Origin: Gracilariopsis chorda
Taxonomy: Eukaryota; Rhodophyta; Florideophyceae; Gracilariales; Gracilariaceae
Direction: 5' to 3'
Length of the DNA stretch: 64,000 nucleotides
NCBI GenBank assembly: GCA_003194525.1
Contig: NBIV01000298.1
Location: 25,530 to 89,529, forward strand
Each line of letters opens with the position of its first letter. The stretch's first letter is position 1. The position numbers and the translations under genes are program-made. Below, in pieces: positions 11,081 through 19,970 of this stretch. The notes beneath the pieces were generated by a model. The model saw only the letters and a list, made by a program, of their open reading frames with translations. It was not told where the DNA came from and did not search any database.

Positions 11081-12775
11081 TCACAGTCCTCCACTAAAGA
11101 AAGGGTTTCGCGGTACTTCCCATGACGCAATACCAGTATTCTGGATGAGAATCTCTCGCATAGTAGAGCGTCTCGAGTACACAAAGCGCCGTAACGACGG
11201 AACCCGCCACCACATATGAAGAGGGAATGCTTGCCATCTTCGATAGTAGAAGCGATCACCATCACGAAGTCGAGCGAATTCCGTGTGCCAGATGCGGAGC
11301 ATAGTTGGTCCCATGGACGCTCTATGCACATGATCCTCGGCTACCAATCCGGGCCATAGTTCCACTTTGTTAACAGTTCCATACGCTGTTGCCAGTTTGG
11401 ATTGTACAGCTGGATCACGTGAGATATCAGCAAACGTACGGGCTGGGCGACGACCCATGAGTTGTCTGACCTTGTTGTAAGTAGGCAGTGCATGGTCTCT
11501 TCCGCGCTGAATGTTAAGCGCTACCAAATCAACTCCAGACTCCTGCGGAATGCCGGTGAACAAGAAATTTCTCAACGCATCGTGCACAGAGAGGTCAACT
11601 TCTTGTGCCCGATGATACAGTGAACCTCTCAAAAAAGGTTCAATACCTTCGTTCATAACGGTACTAGGTCGGAAAAACATTGAAGTAAACTGAAAGGAAG
11701 GCATATTACGAAGGCCTTTTCCAAGTCGATGGATGGAGTTCCCTACCATAGTATGGCCCACTCGATAAGCGGCTGTAGAGAAGATCAAACTGACAGTAGG
11801 GTTGACATTAGGAAGATATCCATAGTAACGACCAACGTAACGTCCCGTCATAGCGGGGATGAACTCTTCATAAACGACTTTCTGGAATTGTGCAATATTG
11901 ATGTGACGAGCGTTCTGAAAGAGTCGTTCATCGTCCCAGCGTGGATATTGGGCTTTAAGTTCTCGACATATGCGATTGTGTTCACGTACAAACAGGATGT
12001 GTAAGGCCGTGAGCATAGGATGTTCATTTGCACGATGATCGCCTGCTAGAAAGAAGTGGGGTTGATTTGAAGGTGCATTTCGAAGGCGTTGCGTATTGAG
12101 TTGAAGCATGCCTTTAGGAGACGTCCTGATTTCCCCCTTAGAAAAGGAACGTAGCACGTTGGTGCGAAGGTCGTCAGCGCCATATACGGATGACAAGTCA
12201 ATGAGAGAAGAAAGGGAGTTGATAGGTCGTTCAAGGTGTGGAGCATCCGGCAATGCAGCTCGTACAGACCTGTGAAATGGAAGAGTGCCCTTGGAAAAGT
12301 TGGAGAAGATAGGATCGGCATGTGGTATGGGGATGGGCATAGATTCGGATTGATTGACGGGGGTTGCAACGATTGTGTGGTCCAAAAACTGTCCAAAGAA
12401 GACGGTGAACTCGCTCACAAAGCGGTTGTTAAGAAGGTCTGAGGATTGAGAAGAGAGAATATTGGACAGGAGACGGGCTGATGGCAAGCGCGATCCAAGC
12501 GCGGTTGTGGACGTATGAGAGGGGTGATAGGTGAATTGAGCGGTTCCCGCAGCGGCCCATAAGGGGTTTCGCAGGTTGTTACACGAACCGTCATAAGTTC
12601 GAAAGTGAGTTTGGTTGCATTGTGCCAGTTGTTGAACGGGAAGATCGGCATCGTCCTCGGAAAGCGGGGTAAGAGCTGTGTTATCCCTGCCATTTGGACG
12701 TGGAGCCTGGGCGTACACGCCTGAAACGAGGAAGAAGAACACACAAAAGTGGAAGAAGAGGGGTGGAGAGGTCAT
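11081..12775 (-). CDS. Secreted animal-type haem peroxidase (copy 2)
   Basis: A 564-residue paralogue of the gene at 3120-5033. The longer in-frame ATG at 13036 is rejected because the ATG at 12775 starts a signal peptide with a strong Phe/Val/Leu core (FFHFCVFFFLVSGVYAQ), ending at the same AQAPR-like cleavage region as copy 1. Catalytic residues visible are Gln129, Asp132 and His133 in GQFLDHT, Arg248 and Glu251 in RANEHP, and proximal His341 in YRVGHTMVG. As in copy 1, the residue after the distal His is Thr. Copy 2 lacks the Ala/Gln-rich insert, so this is probably the more ancestral layout. It has no introns. It is divergent from the pseudouridine synthase gene, with about 337 bases between the chosen starts. 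Confidence 0.9.
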   Translation of the reverse strand: MTSPPLFFHFCVFFFLVSGVYAQAPRPNGRDNTALTPLSEDDADLPVQQLAQCNQTHFRTYDGSCNNLRNPLWAAAGTAQFTYHPSHTSTTALGSRLPSARLLSNILSSQSSDLLNNRFVSEFTVFFGQFLDHTIVATPVNQSESMPIPIPHADPIFSNFSKGTLPFHRSVRAALPDAPHLERPINSLSSLIDLSSVYGADDLRTNVLRSFSKGEIRTSPKGMLQLNTQRLRNAPSNQPHFFLAGDHRANEHPMLTALHILFVREHNRICRELKAQYPRWDDERLFQNARHINIAQFQKVVYEEFIPAMTGRYVGRYYGYLPNVNPTVSLIFSTAAYRVGHTMVGNSIHRLGKGLRNMPSFQFTSMFFRPSTVMNEGIEPFLRGSLYHRAQEVDLSVHDALRNFLFTGIPQESGVDLVALNIQRGRDHALPTYNKVRQLMGRRPARTFADISRDPAVQSKLATAYGTVNKVELWPGLVAEDHVHRASMGPTMLRIWHTEFARLRDGDRFYYRRWQAFPLHMWWRVPSLRRFVYSRRSTMREILIQNTGIASWEVPRNPFFSGGL

Positions 12776-13112
12776 GACGACGATGTAGCGTGACGAGGGA
12801 TTGGGACGGGTGTGCGATGTGAAGCGGTGATGCGGCTTTGAAGAAGTGGCGGGACGGGCGGGCGCAGCGAGCGCGGTGCGCAGCGAGCGCGGGTGTACAT
12901 ATCGCAACACCTCACGGCGACGTGCTGCGTGGCACGCGCAGCCGCTCGAGAGTGCAGCACCACGTGTGGTGTACGCCACGTTGCGCGAGAATCGCGCCAC
13001 GAGGTGTAAGCCGGCGCCCCAAGTGTGCCGCTGCACGCTGGGTGGGACGCCGTTGCGTCTGGCCCCTCCTGGCGCCGCCGCGCTTTCGCTTCATAGCGGC
13101 GCGCGAAACGAA

Positions 13113-14048
13113 ATGACGCCGAGGCTGGCGCCGCGAGAGGACGAGCACGATGACGGCGGTGGGGGGACGGAGAGAAGAGGAGGAAGAAGACCGCCTGTGG
13201 CACCGCAACTTCGCGTGCTGCTGCACCATCCCGCACGATATCTCGCCGTATGCAAACCGGCCGATGTGCGCATAGACGGCGATTTTCGACATACCGTTCT
13301 CAAGTTGGCACACGCGTATCTGCGCCAATCTCGACGCGGAGACCAACTTGCGCAAGTTCGATTCGTCCATCGCCTCGACTACGCCACGTCCGGCGTCATG
13401 CTTCTAGCGCTGTCCAGACCAGCAGCAGCAGCCGTTTCACGACAATTTGAGAGTCGTCTCGTGCAAAAGTCATACGTCGCTATTGTGCATGGGGCCATTC
13501 TTCGTAGGCAATTTAGCGTGCATGCTCGTGTTGCTGATAGAGACAAGTCAGACTTTCTCGTCCGTGTTGCCCCTCAGGGGAGGGACAGTTTTACTGAGGG
13601 AGTCGTACTGGAGTATGGAACTTTCAATGGTATGAAGGTGTCCAAAGTTTTGTTAATGCCGCGTAGCGGACGTCGCCATCAGTTGAGAGTGCATTGCGCC
13701 TTGATGGGCCATGCGATAGTAGGCGATGCAACATATGCCTCATCCTCCCAACACTGCCGCTTCGCCGCGCGCAACGCTCCGAAAAGAATGATGTTGCATG
13801 CTGCTGCTTTGGAAGTACGTCTTCCGCCACAAGCAGACGAGCTTCCCTCACGTCGTCGTCTACGCGGTGAACGAGTACGCGACATTTCACGGAGGTGGCC
13901 TTTACACCGTCTGCAAGCTCCTGATCCGCTTGCGGAACGTTGCATTCCTCAGCTCCGTTTGCAGCCGCTCAATGTCGCTCTGCTTCAACGAAGCGCCTCC
14001 TGTCCTCCGCGTCTGCAGCGGAGAGCCTCCTGGAGTCAGGAGCCCTGA
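13113..14048 (+). CDS. RluA-family RNA pseudouridine synthase
   Basis: Isomerises uridine to pseudouridine in rRNA, tRNA or mRNA. From the ATG at 13113 the protein has 311 residues. It shows the RluA order: the N-terminal strand LAVCKPADVRIDG (usually KP.G.. ), the catalytic motif HRLDYATSG with Asp89, a central KSYVAIVHG, and GRRHQLRVHCALMGHAIVGD near residues 185-205. These are the standard RluA/RPUSD signatures. An in-frame ATG at 12846 would add 89 Arg/Ala-rich residues that could act as an organellar presequence, but it would leave only 70 bases to the divergent peroxidase start. The last 75 residues are Arg/Leu-rich and do not resemble the family. It is co-oriented with the next gene, 117 bases downstream. 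Confidence 0.85.
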   Translation: MTPRLAPREDEHDDGGGGTERRGGRRPPVAPQLRVLLHHPARYLAVCKPADVRIDGDFRHTVLKLAHAYLRQSRRGDQLAQVRFVHRLDYATSGVMLLALSRPAAAAVSRQFESRLVQKSYVAIVHGAILRRQFSVHARVADRDKSDFLVRVAPQGRDSFTEGVVLEYGTFNGMKVSKVLLMPRSGRRHQLRVHCALMGHAIVGDATYASSSQHCRFAARNAPKRMMLHAAALEVRLPPQADELPSRRRLRGERVRDISRRWPLHRLQAPDPLAERCIPQLRLQPLNVALLQRSASCPPRLQRRASWSQEP

Positions 14049-14165
14049 CACTGGGCTTGGCGCCAAGGGTACAGCATCGCTCACACCTCCCAAATTATAA
14101 CTGAAAGTTGCGTTTATTTCCCCGTCCACGCGATCACTCCGCGCGCGACCGGACGCCGAATAGAC

Positions 14166-15614
14166 ATGTGCATGCTGGGTTGGACGCGCGAGTTTGCGCG
14201 CAGTGCAGACCGCCGTAACCACGTATTCCTCCTCGCGCTCTCTCTGGGACTCCGCTACTTTCGTCTTAGTGTTCCCACCGAATTCGTTTTTGACGAGCCC
14301 TACTACACTACCATTGTCGACTTTATTCTTCGTCGAGTGGCTTATGATGATGCCCATCCACCTTTGGCAAAGATTACGTTCGCCCTGGTCGCCGCATTTC
14401 TCGGCTATAACCCGGACCTCTCACTCCCGCATGGCGTCGTCAGTAGAAAGAATCAAGGCATTTTGTTCTACCCACTTCGAGAGATCTCCGCTCTTTTCGG
14501 AGCTTGTACCGCACCATTAATATACGCCATCGCGCGCGAACTCGCATTATCACCGCAGGCAGCGTTTTTCGCGGCGCTTTTGTTCAACCTGGATCCGTTA
14601 AATGTGATTCTAAGTCGTCTCATTCTCACGGACTCACAACTTGTTTTCTATCAAGTCCTCAGTTTGTACGCTGCGCTACGACTCTGGCGCACCCCGGCGT
14701 CGACCTGGACCCGTTTCAAATGGCTTTGTATAACTGCTTTTGCATCCTCTTGTGCGCTTTCAGTGAAGTGGGCCGCGTTGGGTACTACTGTTTTGATATC
14801 TGTCGAGTCCTTCTTCGCCCTATGCTTCTTGCAACACCCACTCTCCATTTTCCATTGTATTTGCGCATTCGTTCTAGCAGTGTCTTGGTACGCACATGTT
14901 TTCCACATGTATTTCTCACTCATGCGTCATGCTGGGCCCAGAGTTCGTTTTCTTCTGGATACGTTTCGGGCCACTTTGTTGGGAGACCCACATTACAACC
15001 CACAGGCCGTTGCCCCATCGTTCGCACAAAGTGTTGTACACCTTCATCGAAAAATGTTTGGTGCCATTACTGCAGTCACCAATGCACATGCTTGGCACAG
15101 TTATTGGTACCAATGGATCGTTAACTGGAGGGGCTTGCTCATGCATACCAAACAATTCGATCCTCAACGTTGGCAGATCGTGTACCTAATTTCAAACCCC
15201 GCCATATCTATATGTTGCTTCCTGTGTACTCTCATATTCTTAACCGCGTGTCTGTTATCCAGCCGCTACCCGAAATTGATATACCGCTTTGAATCGCCAT
15301 TCAGTAGCACGTCACCGCATGAAGTGTTGCGTAGGGGTACTTTTTTGTTGTTTGGATGGTTGCTCCACTTGCTTCCCTATGCGTTTTTTGAAAGCCCCGC
15401 GTTTCTGTATCACTATTTGCCTGCACTTGTGTACGTATATTTGTTGAGTGCGCTTGTCGTTGATCAGCTTCCTATCCGCTTGCGTACAGTGTTTGTTTTG
15501 CTTATCATTTCGGCCGCTGTCGCTTGCTACGTTTATCTTGTGCCTTGGATTTACTGCTTCCCGCTCGAAGGAACACAGCATGCCGCCAGACGATGGTGGG
15601 GTCGCTGGGACTGA
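14166..15614 (+). CDS. Protein O-mannosyltransferase-like membrane protein (GT39), no MIR domain
   Basis: A 482-residue polytopic membrane protein of the PMT/GT39 glycosyltransferase family, which moves mannose from dolichyl-phosphate mannose to Ser/Thr in the ER lumen. Visible signatures are the first-loop acidic pair in FVFDEPYY (Asp43, Glu44), the DAHPPLAK motif near residue 62 that matches DVHPPLGK of PMTs, LILTDSQLVFYQ, SVKWAALG, and HAWHSYWYQW matching the HPY.S.WY.W motif. Many hydrophobic segments follow to the C-terminus. Eukaryotic PMTs are usually longer than 700 residues with a lumenal MIR domain. That insert is absent, so the layout is closer to bacterial PMTs. The start at 14166 is the first ATG of the frame and gives the short N-terminus expected. 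Confidence 0.8.
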   Translation: MCMLGWTREFARSADRRNHVFLLALSLGLRYFRLSVPTEFVFDEPYYTTIVDFILRRVAYDDAHPPLAKITFALVAAFLGYNPDLSLPHGVVSRKNQGILFYPLREISALFGACTAPLIYAIARELALSPQAAFFAALLFNLDPLNVILSRLILTDSQLVFYQVLSLYAALRLWRTPASTWTRFKWLCITAFASSCALSVKWAALGTTVLISVESFFALCFLQHPLSIFHCICAFVLAVSWYAHVFHMYFSLMRHAGPRVRFLLDTFRATLLGDPHYNPQAVAPSFAQSVVHLHRKMFGAITAVTNAHAWHSYWYQWIVNWRGLLMHTKQFDPQRWQIVYLISNPAISICCFLCTLIFLTACLLSSRYPKLIYRFESPFSSTSPHEVLRRGTFLLFGWLLHLLPYAFFESPAFLYHYLPALVYVYLLSALVVDQLPIRLRTVFVLLIISAAVACYVYLVPWIYCFPLEGTQHAARRWWGRWD

Positions 15615-16629
15615 ACGATGTATGGAAATCTTATCGATCGCACCCATTACCCCAGCTTGCCGTTCTTCCTTTTTTTTTCAGGAACGGTCTCATCCGTCAT
15701 ATCTCTCCCTTTTTGTCGATTTCTAGGACAAGTTGCATTCAGTTTCTACGACCATCCTCCATTCGTGAACAACAGTTTGTATATCTCGAGCACAACCAAA
15801 TCTTGCGTACCTTATTCATGTCATGCTTGCCATACAGCAAGCGCAGCGCTTGTGTTGTCCGCATCCCGCCTCCAACGTGTATCCTTAGCATACAAAAGTA
15901 GATGTTTAACCCTTTACCTTTGTCAATGCCGAACAAGGAAGATCCCGCCTCACCCACCATGAGGGATTAGTCGTGAAGTGATATCCACAAGAGCTGCATT
16001 GTCGATCTCGTGGACTTTTTTGCGTCCGCAACTTGTATCTTTTGCATTACTCTGTATCATGTCGGGTCTTCAGCGGAAGCGCACGCTCTACTCTCTTCAA
16101 AAACTGCACTATAGCGTTTCCAAGAAATGACCGAACTAACATCTAAACAAAAAACTGTGTATGCCAGTGAACACGTACTATTCATATGCACAACACAGTT
16201 TTCGAGGCGGCCGTTTTTCTTGCGATGCTGAAAGTTCAGCGTGCAATGAGAACAAATTCGGTCACAATCCTTGGGTAAATATAACGGGCTCAGCATTGCC
16301 TCTGATCAGTCTATCGCGTGAAATTACCATCAACGCATTCACTTCAGCTATCGAACTGAATCGACCGGAACAGTATTGTAGTCTGCATTCGACCAGATAA
16401 CAAGGATGTTTGGCATAAAGCAAAGGACAAGCGGCTGATGCCTTACCTTTACGCACTTCACGTGGGGCTATGAGACTCTTCCCAAACGAAATCAATGCAC
16501 CGCGTTATCGACGTGTTTGTCAGATGCGTCCAACCAAGATACCACACTAGTGGAACCCCTCTGTTTCTTTGCATAGTTGAAATTGGGCGCCGTGGCAGAA
16601 GCAGCTTTTGACATCTCTATCAGCGAGGC
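15615..16629. other. Intergenic, no recognised gene
   Basis: Downstream of the O-mannosyltransferase. Open frames here are mostly extensions of reading frames antisense or shifted to it. No domain was recognised. Confidence 0.4.
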
Positions 16630-16640
16630 TATATAATATT
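16630..16640 (+). promoter_or_regulatory. TATA box for the acidic protein gene
   Basis: TATATAATATT lies 360 bases before the ATG at 16990. Initiation about 30 bases on would put the uORF at 16780-16983 inside the 5' leader. A pyrimidine tract ending CAG at 16768 could also be a 3' splice site of a leader intron. Confidence 0.35.
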
Positions 16641-16779
16641 GACGAACAAATACCTGAATTGACGCATGTGTTCCGGATGCGACACATACCCTACAAAGGT
16701 TCGAGCATCATGCTGACAAAATGCTAACACTTGTATTGTAAACGTTCATTTCACCTCCTTACTTTCAGTTCTTGCGAGC

Positions 16780-16983
16780 GTGGCGCAATCGAAATATGCA
16801 CTGAGTATTTCCGAGGTCGTTGCACTCTTGCAGTCCAAAGGACACGATAAAACGGGTCTCCATCGTTTCGCTACCCTCTACAACCTTCGCTTCACCCCCA
16901 TCGACCGCACCTCACAATACACTGACAAACTGCCAAGCTCAACAGGACGCTTATCCTCCGTTTGTTGCTTGCACGAATACTGA
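16780..16983 (+). CDS. Possible upstream ORF of the acidic protein gene
   Basis: A 67-codon frame beginning MAQSKYALSISEV. Its stop codon ends six bases before the ATG of the acidic protein. It resembles no known family and its composition is unlike the acidic protein. If the TATA at 16630 is used, this is the first long frame on the mRNA and could hold back translation of the main ORF or allow reinitiation. It may equally be chance. Confidence 0.25.
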   Translation: MAQSKYALSISEVVALLQSKGHDKTGLHRFATLYNLRFTPIDRTSQYTDKLPSSTGRLSSVCCLHEY

Positions 16984-16989
16984 ACCAAG

Positions 16990-19107
16990 ATGTACAACCG
17001 AGTTATTTGGGTACTACTCGCAGCGTTCTGCGTGACTGGAGTCTCGATACCGTCCCAGGAACATTTGGGCATTGGAATGAGACGTCGTAGAAGGGTTGCA
17101 CCAGAAGCCCAACACTTCGGAAAGCATTTCACCAACCGGAACGTTCATCGCAATGGAGGTGTACCGCACGGTATATCGAAGCATCATGACGTTAGAGATG
17201 ACACCGTCGCGGGTTTATATGAAGATGGGCCTAGTGCATATATGAACACTCGTTATCTACAAGACAAGATTGAAGCTGTTACGCACACCGACGGTCTGTT
17301 CGTGGACTACGAAGAGGAAGAAATTCAAACTCCCTCATCTTTTGAAATGTATGAAAAGGCGGGATTAAATGAGAAGTTTCCTGACGAGAGTACCGTAGAT
17401 CACACCAATTTCAACATTGTTGGATTGTCTGCCCACGATACCGAATCTGCCCTTGAGAAAGAAGATTTGAATGATGACTTCCTTGATACAGACTCGGATG
17501 ACACTGATCACAATGACTTTGAGATTATCGGGCAGTCCACCGAGACGGAACAAATGAATCTGCCGAACGATGGCAGCGATGATGACGATTATGATTCTGA
17601 ATATGACGCTTTGTCAGATGACGATGAGGACGACGGAGATATTCTTGTTCAAGGGCAAGCCATACTTCTAGACGACGGTGGGTCAGCATCCAACTCAGAT
17701 ACAGAGAAGTACAAAACGTGGACGGAAGATGAGCTATATGAGCCTCTGGAGGACGGTTCATTTGACAGCAAAGACCTTCCAAACATGGCTACCGATACTT
17801 TTCGCGCTGCAGAGACCCCCGATGATATCGACATGAGTGAAGGCTTTGAGACGGATACGCGGGACTTTTCTGAGGTTTCTAATTCAGAAGGTTTCGCGCA
17901 AATTCCTGATGAAATGGGTGACGGGCTGGACATGGAAGGAATGGCTTCCCATTATGTACAAGACGGATATCAAACAGAAGATTACTACAGTTTGGCTTCG
18001 GAAAGGGTTTCAAGTGTTGATGATGATGATACCTCGTATGAATCAGCTCGTACTATTCAAGAAGACGATACTCATGTGAATGGGCAAAGCATGATTCGTG
18101 ATAGCCATTCGTCGAGCGATGAATCCTCGGAAGCTCCCGATTTGCCAATACATACAGAAGAAGGCGATCATTTGCACAGTGAGAACCGGAAGTATGTTGA
18201 CTCCGAAGAAGAAGATGATGACGATGATGATGAGGGAGACCTAGAACAGGCCCACGATGAAAGAGAAGCATATCTTCTTGATGAAGATGAGTATTTGGTG
18301 GGTGATATGGAATCCGCAAGATTCGAAGACAATGAATATGATGCTTACTTTGAGGACGCGGACAGTCTCATCGAAGACTCATCACTTGATTCTGATCGCG
18401 GTCCGAGTATTAGCACTACACGCTCGACAATGCACATGTTCGATTCAACAGATCATGATCGTTCTGAGGATGATAACGATGCATCCGAATGGGCTGACGA
18501 ATTGGATGAAAGCGACCATGACCATGACTGGCCGACGTACAATACTCGCACAGCCTCATCTGAAAGTCATTATTCGTCGGACGGAGAATACGAATTCATT
18601 GATGACAAATTGCCTGATGATTCCCGCAATGTACGTGTGGGTGGCTTTGCAATCGTTAGTGACAGAACGCCTGCTACTCATACTTCGTCTTCTTCCTACC
18701 AGAATTCCGAGGATATGTACGCACTGGAGCAGGGGTTCTCTGAGAATGACCAATACCACGCAAGGCTGGACGATGACACTTACATACATTCCAGCGCACG
18801 CGACATATCGGGCTTTGTACAAGACCGTGAGACACACAATTCAGATGACGAATACAGTTTTGATGAGGAAGAAGGATGGGGTGAGCACCAGGATGTACAT
18901 CTTTCTCGTGAACGATTCTCGCAAGATGGCTTGCACCACTACACAGGTGGTGACTTAACAATCCATGGGCACAGCAGAATGTCAGATGACATGAGCAATA
19001 ATGTTGAGGACCAATACTCTGAGATCTCTGGGAATTACGACCGTGAAGAAGAGTTGCATCAGGTTCAGACACACACACACGAGAGATCCTCAGAGATGCT
19101 TCAGTAG
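16990..19107 (+). CDS. Secreted, extremely acidic low-complexity protein
   Basis: 705 residues. It starts with a signal peptide (VIWVLLAAFCVTGVSIPS), followed by a basic run of five Arg at residues 31-35 (a likely processing site). The rest is a disordered Asp/Glu/Ser-rich chain with repeated short blocks such as SDDDEDD, EEEDDDDDDE, and many EY/DY/SxD pairs. Cysteines are almost absent and there is no membrane anchor or KDEL-type tail. No folded domain can be named. Such chains often bind calcium or positively charged polymers. In a cell-wall-building alga, a wall or matrix role is an inference only. The uninterrupted frame over 2.1 kb, with strong composition bias and signal peptide, makes a real gene likely. 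It is convergent with gyrA. Confidence 0.75.
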   Translation: MYNRVIWVLLAAFCVTGVSIPSQEHLGIGMRRRRRVAPEAQHFGKHFTNRNVHRNGGVPHGISKHHDVRDDTVAGLYEDGPSAYMNTRYLQDKIEAVTHTDGLFVDYEEEEIQTPSSFEMYEKAGLNEKFPDESTVDHTNFNIVGLSAHDTESALEKEDLNDDFLDTDSDDTDHNDFEIIGQSTETEQMNLPNDGSDDDDYDSEYDALSDDDEDDGDILVQGQAILLDDGGSASNSDTEKYKTWTEDELYEPLEDGSFDSKDLPNMATDTFRAAETPDDIDMSEGFETDTRDFSEVSNSEGFAQIPDEMGDGLDMEGMASHYVQDGYQTEDYYSLASERVSSVDDDDTSYESARTIQEDDTHVNGQSMIRDSHSSSDESSEAPDLPIHTEEGDHLHSENRKYVDSEEEDDDDDDEGDLEQAHDEREAYLLDEDEYLVGDMESARFEDNEYDAYFEDADSLIEDSSLDSDRGPSISTTRSTMHMFDSTDHDRSEDDNDASEWADELDESDHDHDWPTYNTRTASSESHYSSDGEYEFIDDKLPDDSRNVRVGGFAIVSDRTPATHTSSSSYQNSEDMYALEQGFSENDQYHARLDDDTYIHSSARDISGFVQDRETHNSDDEYSFDEEEGWGEHQDVHLSRERFSQDGLHHYTGGDLTIHGHSRMSDDMSNNVEDQYSEISGNYDREEELHQVQTHTHERSSEMLQ

Positions 19108-19970
19108 TGATGAACGTTTAGACAGCGGTGCACCATAGAGGATACCAGGATACTACTAACATCTGACTTCGGCCGTTCGCTTTAGTGTGTGCTCCCGCTG
19201 TGTTGATACCTTGATTCAGAGGCGAAGATATACGTCAACTACTGTTTTGGGTTTCCACAGAACAGAAAGCTGCTAACTGAGAAACCAGTGTCGTCATGTC
19301 TTGTAGACTTAGATTAAATCGCTTGAAGAGCATTACAATTGAGAAGAAGTGAGGGTGTTCGAGTTCTCAGTGTTGAAGGAGAGTCGTTGAACTTGAAGAC
19401 CTGACACTCCAGAGTTCGCGTGCATCACTGAAACACGTTCATACTAAGTTATCAAGATTACAATGGTATACGCTTGCTGGTCATACGTTACCACCGTTTC
19501 TTGTTCTCCAGAAGAAGTAGATCCCGTATTCTTTTAGCGAAATGTCTAACACCGTCTATGATGCCAACATGGTTGCAACGTCTGAGGCTTGCGCTGTGTT
19601 CAAAATGTATTTATGAGTGTGTGCATGTATAAACTCTTCATCCCGCAATTTCTTAGTAATGGAGCGGTACAAGACAGTAGAAGTCGGTGGCTTTTACAGA
19701 AAACGAAGCAAAGCCTTCGATCAAATGGTACCGCAACGTCCATAAACCAATGTGGCTCAAGGGAGAAGAGTTGCCTAGCCCACACGAAAGATGTATTAGC
19801 CCTCTGCCCTTCGTAAACGAGTCAAAGGGCATCACATGCAATATCACTTGAATTGCTACGAACAGAAGGAGTGAACGACCAAACACACTCGTAACCTTCC
19901 TGACAAAGAATAGCTCCCTAGCGAGTGGAAATACGAAGCTGCATAAAGCGAAATACATATATACATTCCT
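19108..19970. other. Intergenic between two convergent genes
   Basis: Holds the 3' flanks of the acidic protein gene and of gyrA. No further gene was recognised. Confidence 0.5.

Noticed and set aside
12776-13036. Upstream start (ATG 13036) for haem peroxidase 2
   Set aside because: Same reason: the signal peptide begins at 12775, and the extension runs into the divergent gene's promoter.
18257-18958. 233-codon frame rich in Met/Thr within the acidic protein
   Set aside because: It is a shifted reading of GAT/GAC-rich codons of the acidic gene.
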